NCBI GenBank assembly: GCA_017610525.1
Contig: JAFCBW010000014.1
Location: 1-12,373, forward strand
DNA length: 12,373 bases
DNA from: Candidatus Nanohalarchaeota archaeon
GTDB lineage: Archaea; EX4484-52; B79-G9
Direction: 5' to 3'
A program made the position numbers and the translations under genes. Shown piece after piece: positions 1 to 4,959 of the stretch (positions within the stretch are counted from its first letter, which is position 1; each line of letters starts with the position of its first letter). Under the pieces are notes generated by a model. The model ran no database searches and had not been told where the DNA came from. It saw only the letters and a program-made list of their open reading frames with translations.

Positions 1-1
1 C

Positions 2-136
2 GCGGAACTGACAGAAAAAAGAACAAGAGAACACGCAAGAAACACATTAGACCTCATCCTCTACCCCCAAAGACTGATAAAAACCGCAGGCACAGGCCAA
101 AGACAGGGAAGAGATGATGTATGCATGATAAAATAA
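2..136 (+). CDS. ribC: Riboflavin synthase, archaeal type (RibC), C-terminal part
   Basis: The window opens inside this gene. The visible 44 codons end at TAA 134-136 and read as a charged helix (ELTEKRTREHARNTL), then YPQRLIKTAGTGQRQGRDD near the C-terminus. That tail resembles the end of archaeal riboflavin synthase (the Methanocaldococcus MJ1184 type), where a RAEEHAENV helix is followed by an AGKGLRQG segment; I compare it from memory. The enzyme dismutates two 6,7-dimethyl-8-ribityllumazine molecules into riboflavin and the pyrimidine precursor, and is a paralogue of lumazine synthase. RibH follows on the same strand, so the last two steps of riboflavin synthesis lie side by side. Codon use (GCA, AGA, CTC, ATA) matches the other native genes. 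The N-terminus and start are outside the window. Confidence 0.82.
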   Translation, partial: AELTEKRTREHARNTLDLILYPQRLIKTAGTGQRQGRDDVCMIK

Positions 137-178
137 TAAAAATCACCTGAAACGTGGATCCCAAGACGGTGATTTTTA
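137..178 (+). terminator. Hairpin after ribC, possible terminator or switch
   Basis: An 11-bp perfect inverted repeat (TAAAAATCACC at 137-147, GGTGATTTTTA at 168-178) with a 20-nt loop begins directly after the ribC stop. Its 3' arm contains five T's, so it could help end ribC transcription. The same T-run (173-177) also forms part of a second stem, 173-185 with 199-211, so the two hairpins exclude each other. The 5' arm contains ATCACCT (142-148), complementary to the ribH Shine-Dalgarno AGGTGAT at 316-322. That leaves a regulatory role open instead of simple termination. Confidence 0.4.
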
Positions 179-211
179 ATTGTCCATAAATTATGTTCGG
201 ACAATTAAAAA
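171..211 (+). promoter_or_regulatory. ribH leader module 1: TATA-like element and 13-bp palindrome
   Basis: GATTTTTAAT (171-180) is a TATA-like element followed by ATTATGTTCG (190-199). A 13-bp perfect inverted repeat (TTTTTAATTGTCC at 173-185, GGACAATTAAAAA at 199-211) encloses a 13-nt loop that carries most of the second word. The same two words recur in module 2, 75-78 bp downstream, so this looks like a duplicated promoter or operator. Whether it acts as DNA (dimer binding) or as RNA hairpin is not decidable from sequence. Confidence 0.4.
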
Positions 212-245
212 GCTTGAAAATACCCCAATTAACCTAAATTTTCAT

Positions 246-310
246 GATTTTTAATCTTTCCGAGTGAATTATGTTCGCAGCAAACTGCGGATTATTAGAC
301 TCACTCGAAA
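246..310 (+). promoter_or_regulatory. ribH leader module 2: TATA-like element and nested inverted repeats
   Basis: GATTTTTAAT (246-255) and ATTATGTTCG (268-277) repeat the words of module 1 with a 3-nt longer spacer. CGAGTGA (261-267) pairs with TCACTCG (301-307), and inside it CGCAG-CAAA-CTGCG (276-289) makes a tight hairpin with four-base loop. If TTTTTAAT (248-255) is the TATA box, transcription would start near 277 and the mRNA leader to ribH would be about 50 nt. Confidence 0.42.
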
Positions 311-315
311 ATAAC

Positions 316-322
316 AGGTGAT
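316..322 (+). promoter_or_regulatory. ribH Shine-Dalgarno
   Basis: AGGTGAT lies 4 nt before ATG 327 and is complementary to the archaeal 16S rRNA 3' end (AUCACCU). It decides the start: the in-frame GTG at 318 is part of this ribosome binding site and is not the initiation codon. The shorter GTGAT form recurs before ribBA, arfC and hmgA. Confidence 0.75.
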
Positions 323-326
323 AAAC

Positions 327-743
327 ATGGAAAACAAAAAACTAAAAATAGCAATAGTTGCAGCAGAATTCAACTACGACCTAACACACGCAATGATAGA
401 CCTTGCAAAAGAGCACGCAAAATTCCTGGGCGCAGAAGTCACAGAAACAATCCTCGTACCCGGCTGCTTTGAAATACCCTTCGCATGCAAAAACATGCTA
501 AAAAGAAAAGACATAGACGCACTGGTTGCACTTGGCTCCGTAATAGAAGGCGCAACAAGCCACGACGAACTGGTAGCCCAGCATGCAGCAAGAAAGATCA
601 TGGACCTCGCACTTGAATACAACAAGCCCATAGGCTTCGGCATAACCGGCCCCGGCATGAGCAGATTAGAAGGTCACCAGCGCATCAAAAACGCAAAAAG
701 CGCAGTAGAATCCGCAGTAAAGCTCGCAAAAAAATTCAACTGA
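327..743 (+). CDS. ribH: 6,7-dimethyl-8-ribityllumazine synthase
   Basis: The 138-aa product is full length for the family. It condenses 5-amino-6-ribitylaminouracil with 3,4-dihydroxy-2-butanone 4-phosphate to give the lumazine precursor of riboflavin. Recognisable motifs are AEFN (13-16, ribityl binding), VPGCFEIPFA (44-53), ALGSVIEGATSHDE (68-81) with the general acid/base His79, and GFGITGPGMSRLEG (103-116), the archaeal form of the phosphate-site loop. Start ATG 327 was chosen because AGGTGAT sits just upstream; GTG 318 would add three residues. It lies 190 bp after ribC with a structured leader between them. Its products feed RibC, and its second substrate comes from the RibB half of ribBA downstream. 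Codon use is native. Confidence 0.95.
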   Translation: MENKKLKIAIVAAEFNYDLTHAMIDLAKEHAKFLGAEVTETILVPGCFEIPFACKNMLKRKDIDALVALGSVIEGATSHDELVAQHAARKIMDLALEYNKPIGFGITGPGMSRLEGHQRIKNAKSAVESAVKLAKKFN

Positions 744-776
744 ATTGTTAGATGAAATAACTGAGGTTAGACTTTC

Positions 777-1100
777 ATGAGAATAAATTATCCAAAACGT
801 TCAAAATTTATAGAAAAATGTGAGGATTGCATCCGCCAAAATAAAGATGGATTGTTGACAGGCAATATGATCTCTGTTGACCTTTCAGAGTTTCCAAAAT
901 CAGGCTACGGTGGAAAAAATATCCGTGTAAATATTGAAAAAACAGAGAATGAATCATTCAATGCATACTGGAAATCCACACAGCCAAGCCGTTTTCCAGT
1001 TAGAATCAAAGCTGCTGCACACGCATTGTTTAGACAGGAATGTTTTGGAAAATTTGTAATCTTTCACAAAGCAGGGAATTTGACAATTAGTTTAGACTAA
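777..1100 (+). CDS. Conserved-looking protein of unknown function, probably acquired
   Basis: The 107-aa soluble protein has no signal peptide or membrane segment. ATG 777 follows a GAGGTTAG ribosome binding site (763-770). The C-terminal half (YWKSTQPSRFPVRIKAA at 64-80, then CFGKFVIFHKAGNLTI at 89-104) reminds me of uncharacterised bacterial and archaeal accessory proteins in which a Phe-Pro-x-Arg-Ile element precedes a helix and two strands, but I can name no family. Three Cys (15, 18 and 89) are present, with a CEDC pair; too few motifs to claim metal binding. Codon use (GAT, TTT, AAT, CCA) differs from ribH and ribBA on either side, and AT-rich DNA follows, so I infer an inserted gene that splits the riboflavin cluster. 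It may have no role in riboflavin synthesis. Confidence 0.65.
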   Translation: MRINYPKRSKFIEKCEDCIRQNKDGLLTGNMISVDLSEFPKSGYGGKNIRVNIEKTENESFNAYWKSTQPSRFPVRIKAAAHALFRQECFGKFVIFHKAGNLTISLD

Positions 1101-1387
1101 TAGCATAAATAACTCCAGACATATCTTGCTAAAAAATCGAAAACAGAACCAACAGAAATATATAGGGATAGTATGATCGCAATATGGTATAATAAAACTA
1201 CCTCACCAGAAATATAGAAAACTATAGCGATATATCAAGATAATACTGTGGTGAAATCAAGACACATTAAAATAGTATTATATTCTGCTGGAGATATATC
1301 AAAATAAAATGACCTCATAATAGGATTATATTAAACTAAAGATATACTAAAATAGCAATATATTAAAATACAAATATTGTGATATAT
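1101..1387 (+). promoter_or_regulatory. AT-rich intergenic stretch with the ribBA promoter
   Basis: No gene is visible in these 287 bp. The stretch is strongly AT-rich and holds loose repeats: GATATATCAA at 1229-1238 and 1293-1302, and a variant GATATACTAA at 1341-1350. Two TATA-like sites fit ribBA. The first, GATTATATTAAAC (1324-1336), would give a leader of about 30 nt containing the GTGAT ribosome site at 1379-1383. The second, AATATATTAAAATA (1357-1370), would start transcription almost at ATG 1388. The stretch may be decayed inserted DNA, as the upstream gene also has foreign codon use. Confidence 0.45.
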
Positions 1388-2596
1388 ATGATTCATAATA
1401 AATACGCAACAATAGACGACGCAATAAAAGACCTGAAACTCGGAAAAACCCTGATAGTAACAGACGACGAAGACCGCGAAAACGAAGGCGACCTGATCTG
1501 CGCAGCACAAACCATCACCCCTGAAACAATAAACTTCATGGCAAAACACGCAAGAGGACTCATCTGTATGCCTATGACAGAAGACAGGCTAAACGAACTC
1601 AACATAACCCTGATGGTCCAAAACAACACAGACAGGCACGAAACAGCATTCACAGTATCAATAGACGCAAAAGAAGGCACAACAACAGGAATATCCGCAC
1701 ACGACAGGGCAACTACAATAAAAAAAGCAATAGACTCAAAGGCAAAACCAACAGACTTCTCAAGACCCGGCCATATATTCCCATTAAGAGCAGTATCCGG
1801 CGGCGTACTCACAAGAGCAGGTCACACTGAAGCCGCAGTTGACCTGGCCCGCATAGCAGGCCTTTACCCGGCAGGCGTAATATGTGAAATCATGAACGAC
1901 GATGGCACAATGGCAAGAACCCCCGAATTATTCACATTCGCAAAAAAACACAACCTCAAAATAATCACAATAAAAGACCTCATAAGATACCGCAAAAAAA
2001 ACGAAAAACAAGTCATGCGCATCTCAGACGTAGACCTCCCAACAAAATACGGAGAATTCCGCGCAATCACCTTCGAATCAAAAACAGACCATCAATGCCA
2101 CATCGCACTGGTCAAAGGCAACATAACCCCCAAAAAAGACATAATAGTAAGAGTCCACTCAGAATGCCTCACCGGCGACGCATTCAATTCACTGCGCTGC
2201 GACTGCGGCGACCAGCTTGCAGCATCCTTGAACCTTATCGAAAGCGAAGGATGCGGCGTCCTCCTATACATGCGCCAGGAAGGAAGAGGAATAGGCCTAA
2301 AAAACAAGATAAAAGCCTACGCTCTCCAAGACATAGGTCTCGACACCGTAGAGGCAAACGAGAAACTAGGATTCGCAGCAGACCTTCGCGACTACAGCAT
2401 CGGCGCACAAATTCTTGCAGAGCTAGGCCTGAAAAAAATCCGCCTCCTAACAAACAACCCAAAAAAAATCAAAGGCCTCTCCGCATACGGTCTCGAAATA
2501 ACCAAAACCATACCAATCATAATCAAGCCAAACAAAAACAACAAAAAATACCTCCTCACAAAACAAAAAAAACTGGGACACAAACTGGGATTATGA
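1388..2596 (+). CDS. ribBA: Bifunctional DHBP synthase / GTP cyclohydrolase II
   Basis: The 402-aa fusion supplies both branches of riboflavin synthesis. Residues 1-205 are RibB (ribulose 5-phosphate to dihydroxybutanone phosphate), with DDEDRENEGDL (26-36), RPGHIFPLRA (126-135) and HTEAAVDLARIAG (146-158). Residues about 210-402 are RibA, which opens GTP to the diamino-ribosylamino-pyrimidinone phosphate. It shows zinc ligands Cys260, Cys271 and Cys273 in VHSECLTGDAF and RCDCGD, MRQEGRGIGL (295-304), DLRDYSIGAQ (332-341) and TNNPKKI (355-361). Both active sites look intact. ATG 1388 is preferred, with GTGAT four bases upstream; GTG 1379 is in frame but belongs to that site. Many archaea instead use GTP cyclohydrolase III (ArfA) plus ArfB, so a bacterial-type RibBA suggests old transfer, although codon use is native. 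The stop overlaps the amidohydrolase start. Confidence 0.95.
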   Translation: MIHNKYATIDDAIKDLKLGKTLIVTDDEDRENEGDLICAAQTITPETINFMAKHARGLICMPMTEDRLNELNITLMVQNNTDRHETAFTVSIDAKEGTTTGISAHDRATTIKKAIDSKAKPTDFSRPGHIFPLRAVSGGVLTRAGHTEAAVDLARIAGLYPAGVICEIMNDDGTMARTPELFTFAKKHNLKIITIKDLIRYRKKNEKQVMRISDVDLPTKYGEFRAITFESKTDHQCHIALVKGNITPKKDIIVRVHSECLTGDAFNSLRCDCGDQLAASLNLIESEGCGVLLYMRQEGRGIGLKNKIKAYALQDIGLDTVEANEKLGFAADLRDYSIGAQILAELGLKKIRLLTNNPKKIKGLSAYGLEITKTIPIIIKPNKNNKKYLLTKQKKLGHKLGL

Positions 2597-3645
2597 TGGA
2601 AAACCAGTCATTCACAGGCCCGCTATTTCTCGGGAAAAATCTCGAATATGTAGAACAAGGCTACGTCATCACAGAAGACAACAAGATCATAGACTGCGGC
2701 GAAGGCAAAATCAGCGGCGCAAAAAAACACTCAATAATCCCTGCCTTCATCAACGCTCACACCCATATCGGCGACCATTTCCTGCGCGAAAAATGCCTCA
2801 ACATGACACTGGATGCAGCATGCGCCAAAAGAGGAATAAAAGAAAACTGCATGAGCGCCGCATCCGACGACACAATAATGGACGGCATGAAAGCAGCAAT
2901 CCTTGAGATGCTTCGCACAGGCACATGCTGCTTCACAGACTTTCGCGAAGGCGGCAAACCAGGCATAAGCCTCCTGAAAAAAGCACTATTATCCTTCAAG
3001 CACAAAGGTGTGCGCGCAAAAATATACGCAAGACCCCTCTACCACGGCGAAAACTTCATAGACAACTGCGACGGCTACGGCGCGCGCAGCATAAGAGCAG
3101 AAAAAATAAACATGCGCCTCGGAAGGACACTCGGAATCCACGTATGCGAAACAAAATCAGGCGAACTAAAAAATGCCCTCGACTTCAAACCCGATTTTCT
3201 GGTCCACATGAACAATGCCACAAGAGAAGAACTAAAAAAAGCAGCCTCACTCAACCTGCCAATAATCCTCTGTCCGCGCTCAAACGCATACTTCAGCCTA
3301 AACGCGCCGGACATAAGCGCAATGCTTGAAGAGGGAATCAGCCTTTCACTAGGTACAGACAACGCCATGACAAACACTCCGAGCATGCCATCAGAAATGG
3401 AACACACATACCGCACAAACATGAAACAAGTAAGCGCAAAAGAAATCCTGAAAATGGCAACAACCAACCCCGCAAAACTCTTCACCTGGAATACAGGCTC
3501 AATAGAAAAAGGCAAAGACGCAAACCTCCTTCTTATGGATGAATCCTTCCTGAAAACCCCCGACCCATACGCGACAACTGTCTTAAGATTGCAGGCGCAA
3601 AAGCCCGATATAATGTTCGGCGGCAAATTTGTGCATTATTATTGA
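2593..3645 (+). CDS. COG0402-type amidohydrolase, candidate riboflavin-pathway deaminase
   Basis: The 350-aa metal-dependent hydrolase belongs to the cytosine/adenosine/guanine deaminase branch of the amidohydrolase superfamily. All expected metal and catalytic positions are visible: HTH at 56-58, His183 and Glu186 in GIHVCE, His205 in LVHMN, and Asp256 in LGTDN. The C-terminus has the usual TTNPAKLFTW and GKDANLLLMD composite-domain segments. At 350 aa it is shorter than the roughly 400-450 aa common in COG0402. Two start codons (ATG 2593 and ATG 2596) overlap the ribBA stop, implying translational coupling. RibBA makes a 2,4-diaminopyrimidine-type intermediate that must lose an amino group, and no RibD-type deaminase domain occurs in the cluster. 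I therefore infer this enzyme is that deaminase. Alternatives are 5'-deoxyadenosine/S-adenosylhomocysteine or guanine deaminase. Family assignment is firm; substrate is inference. Confidence 0.85.
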   Translation: MMENQSFTGPLFLGKNLEYVEQGYVITEDNKIIDCGEGKISGAKKHSIIPAFINAHTHIGDHFLREKCLNMTLDAACAKRGIKENCMSAASDDTIMDGMKAAILEMLRTGTCCFTDFREGGKPGISLLKKALLSFKHKGVRAKIYARPLYHGENFIDNCDGYGARSIRAEKINMRLGRTLGIHVCETKSGELKNALDFKPDFLVHMNNATREELKKAASLNLPIILCPRSNAYFSLNAPDISAMLEEGISLSLGTDNAMTNTPSMPSEMEHTYRTNMKQVSAKEILKMATTNPAKLFTWNTGSIEKGKDANLLLMDESFLKTPDPYATTVLRLQAQKPDIMFGGKFVHYY

Positions 3646-3671
3646 ATTCATCAGCAAAAAGAGATACCTCA

Positions 3672-3794
3672 GATTTAAAAGATAAGGAAATTATTCGATT
3701 TGTAGGGTCACTGAAAACAGGATACTGTGTGCTGGATGACCCTATAAATGACCCTATAAATGACCCTGTAAATGATACTATAAATGGTAATTGA
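3672..3794 (+). pseudogene. Remnant of a winged-helix regulator tail with DPIN repeats
   Basis: An open frame without a plausible start reads DKEIIRFVGSLKTGY (3681-3725), like the wing end of winged-helix regulators (LIxRVGSxKTGYW). It then has a D-x-x-N repeat linker and a TGA at 3792-3794. Such repeated linkers are familiar in bacterial and archaeal AlbA_2 or Fic-associated regulators. The start and the recognition helix are missing. The fragment begins about 25 bp after the amidohydrolase stop and has the same foreign codon use as the next fragment. Confidence 0.45.
3738..3785 (+). repeat. Four 12-bp tandem units
   Basis: Four consecutive 12-bp units: GACCCTATAAAT twice, GACCCTGTAAAT, then GATACTATAAAT. 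In the frame of the surrounding remnant they encode DPIN, DPIN, DPVN and DTIN. The length is a multiple of three and the changes are mostly conservative, consistent with an original coding linker and not a CRISPR or iteron array. Confidence 0.8.
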
Positions 3795-3796
3795 AT

Positions 3797-4263
3797 ATGG
3801 ACCCGCAATTGAGCGCACATGAATTAGAAAATGTCTCTGTGAGAAGAAATGAGCTTATCGCTGATATATTCCATGATGTCCATTATGTTGAAAAATGGGG
3901 CAAAGGGATAAGTTTAATTCTGGACAAAGAACCCGGTGCGCAATTTAAGGAAGTTGCCACACTATTTATAACTGTATTCAAAAGAAAAACAATAGAGGAA
4001 GCCACAAAGAAAGCATGGAAAAGACAATTTCTGAAATTTCAGAGAAAAAGTACCCAGAAAAGTGGTCAGAAACTTTATCTGAAAGGCAAATTGGAATCTT
4101 GAAAACAATAATCAATAATCCTAACATTTCACGAAAAGAACTTTCCAACTCTATTGGCATTAACCAATCTGCAATCCAAAAGCATTTGGATACATTAAAG
4201 AAAAAAGGTCTGCTGAAAAGAATAGGTCCCGACAAAGGCGGGCACTGGGAAGTATCAGAGTGA
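3797..4263 (+). pseudogene. Truncated, frameshifted AlbA_2/COG2865-type regulator
   Basis: The first part (frame of ATG 3797) reads ENVSVRRNELIADIFHDV and YVEKWGKGI, typical of the C-terminal part of AlbA_2 (schlafen-like, COG2865) transcriptional regulators. The N-terminal AlbA_2 domain is absent. Around 3985-4015 the homologous reading moves to the -1 frame, which continues from ATG 4015 through a KWSETLSERQ linker and a complete winged helix (NISRKELSNSIGINQSAIQK, then LKKKGLLKRIGPDKGGHWEV) to TGA 4261-4263. I read this as one broken gene. The alternative is that the second half (4015-4263, 82 aa) survives as a small free-standing DNA-binding protein; its stop overlaps the arfC ribosome binding site, so it would be co-translated with arfC. 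Codon use is unlike the native genes, and the piece separates arfC from the rest of the riboflavin operon. Confidence 0.7.
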
Positions 4264-4267
4264 TAAA

Positions 4268-4861
4268 ATGCACATAACAATCAACTGCGCGAAAAGCCTC
4301 GACAGCATCCTCGAAGGCAACTACTCAAACAAAAAAGACTGGAACCGCGTCTACGAACTTCGCGCAAAAAGCGACGCTGTAATGGTCGGCATAAACACAA
4401 TCCTGAAAGACAACCCGCGCCTCACAACCCACGACACAGGAAAAGAGCCAATAAAAATAGTAATCGACAGCAGATGCAGAATCCCAAAAGACGCAAGAAT
4501 ATTTCAGACAAAAACAATCGTAGCAGTCTCAGAAAATGCACCAAAAGACCGCATATCTGCAATCCAAAAAAAAGCAAAAGTGCTCATATGCGGCAAACAA
4601 CAAGTAGACCTATCCACCCTGATGAAACACCTCCAGAAAACAAACATCAACACACTGATGGTAGAAGGCGGCGGAACCCTGATATCCTCAATACTAAACC
4701 TGAACCTCGCAGACGAACTGATAGTGGCAATAGCGCCACAGATCACCTCAAGAGGCATCCGCTTCATACAAAAAGACTTGGAAGCGCCCATAAATCTAAA
4801 ACTAAAAGACATCCAGAAACTAGACGAAATAGTCATCTTAAAATATCAAATTCTAAAATAA
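4268..4861 (+). CDS. arfC: Archaeal riboflavin-pathway pyrimidine reductase (ArfC/RibD C-terminal type)
   Basis: The 197-aa stand-alone reductase of the dihydrofolate-reductase fold uses NAD(P)H to convert the ribosylamino side chain to ribitylamino. Diagnostic segments are INCAKSLD (5-12), LRAKSDAVMVGINTILKDNP (31-50) followed by RLT, IVIDSRCRIP (64-73) and VEGGGTL (132-138), matching the archaeal MJ0671-type enzyme as I remember it. The deaminase half of bacterial RibD, with its HAE and PCxxxxxxxxC zinc motifs, is absent. In the archaeal and fungal order, reduction precedes deamination, so a separate deaminase is required. ATG 4268 is preceded by GTGAT (4259-4263). The N-terminal strand diverges somewhat (CAKSLDS where SLDGK is usual), but length is only slightly below the roughly 220 aa of relatives. 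Native codon use returns here after the foreign segment. Confidence 0.9.
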   Translation: MHITINCAKSLDSILEGNYSNKKDWNRVYELRAKSDAVMVGINTILKDNPRLTTHDTGKEPIKIVIDSRCRIPKDARIFQTKTIVAVSENAPKDRISAIQKKAKVLICGKQQVDLSTLMKHLQKTNINTLMVEGGGTLISSILNLNLADELIVAIAPQITSRGIRFIQKDLEAPINLKLKDIQKLDEIVILKYQILK

Positions 4862-4869
4862 AGCGCCAA

Positions 4870-4957
4870 ATCGTATTCCATACAATACAATATCAATTAA
4901 AATTGTATCATATACAATACAATAACTATATAAAATTGTATTCCATACAATACAATA
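4870..4957 (+). repeat. Three palindromic operator-like repeats in the ATPase promoter
   Basis: Three near-identical 17-bp palindromes of the form ATTGTAT-NNN-ATACAAT lie at 4870-4886 (one mismatch), 4902-4918 and 4935-4951. Each is followed by ACAATA, so the direct repeat unit is about 23 bp. Spacing is 32 and 33 bp, close to three helical turns, which puts all copies on the same face of the DNA. The third copy lies between the TATA box and the ATG, and the second just upstream of the TATA box. This is the arrangement expected for a dimeric repressor that blocks transcription initiation. An iteron or a short repeat array is less likely because the units track the promoter. Confidence 0.75.
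4927..4934 (+). promoter_or_regulatory. TATA box of the AAA ATPase gene
   Basis: TATATAAA is centred about 26 bp before 4957, so the transcript would start within about 3 nt of ATG 4960. No Shine-Dalgarno precedes that ATG, which fits a leaderless mRNA. Confidence 0.65.
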
Positions 4958-4959
4958 CT

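Noticed and set aside
111..150. ATGATG followed by CTGA, resembling C and D boxes of a C/D guide RNA
   Set aside because: The C-box match is partly inside ribC, internal boxes and terminal stem are lacking, and such short words are common.
137..326. FMN riboswitch upstream of ribH
   Set aside because: The conserved FMN-element segments (AGGGTA/CAGTC-like core) are not present; the stems do not form the six-helix layout.
1101..1387. Possible small gene or structured RNA in the AT-rich stretch
   Set aside because: No open frame with a ribosome site and no stable GC-containing stem was seen; the repeats are low-complexity.
2095..2592. Upstream in-frame extension of the amidohydrolase
   Set aside because: It overlaps the RibA active-site region in another frame and gives a low-complexity Arg/Pro/Lys-rich sequence; the coupled ATG at the ribBA stop is far more plausible.
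3075..3626. Long open frame on the minus strand inside the amidohydrolase gene
   Set aside because: It is a by-product of the biased codon use of the plus-strand gene, which has all family motifs; the antisense product looks like nothing known.
4870..4957. Repeat array as a mini-CRISPR or replication iterons
   Set aside because: Units are palindromic, spacers are only about 9-16 bp and AT-rich, and the array coincides with a promoter; no cas or replication genes are nearby.
4474..4959. Upstream in-frame extension of the AAA ATPase
   Set aside because: It runs antiphase through arfC and the operator repeats; the TATA box predicts a leaderless start at 4960.
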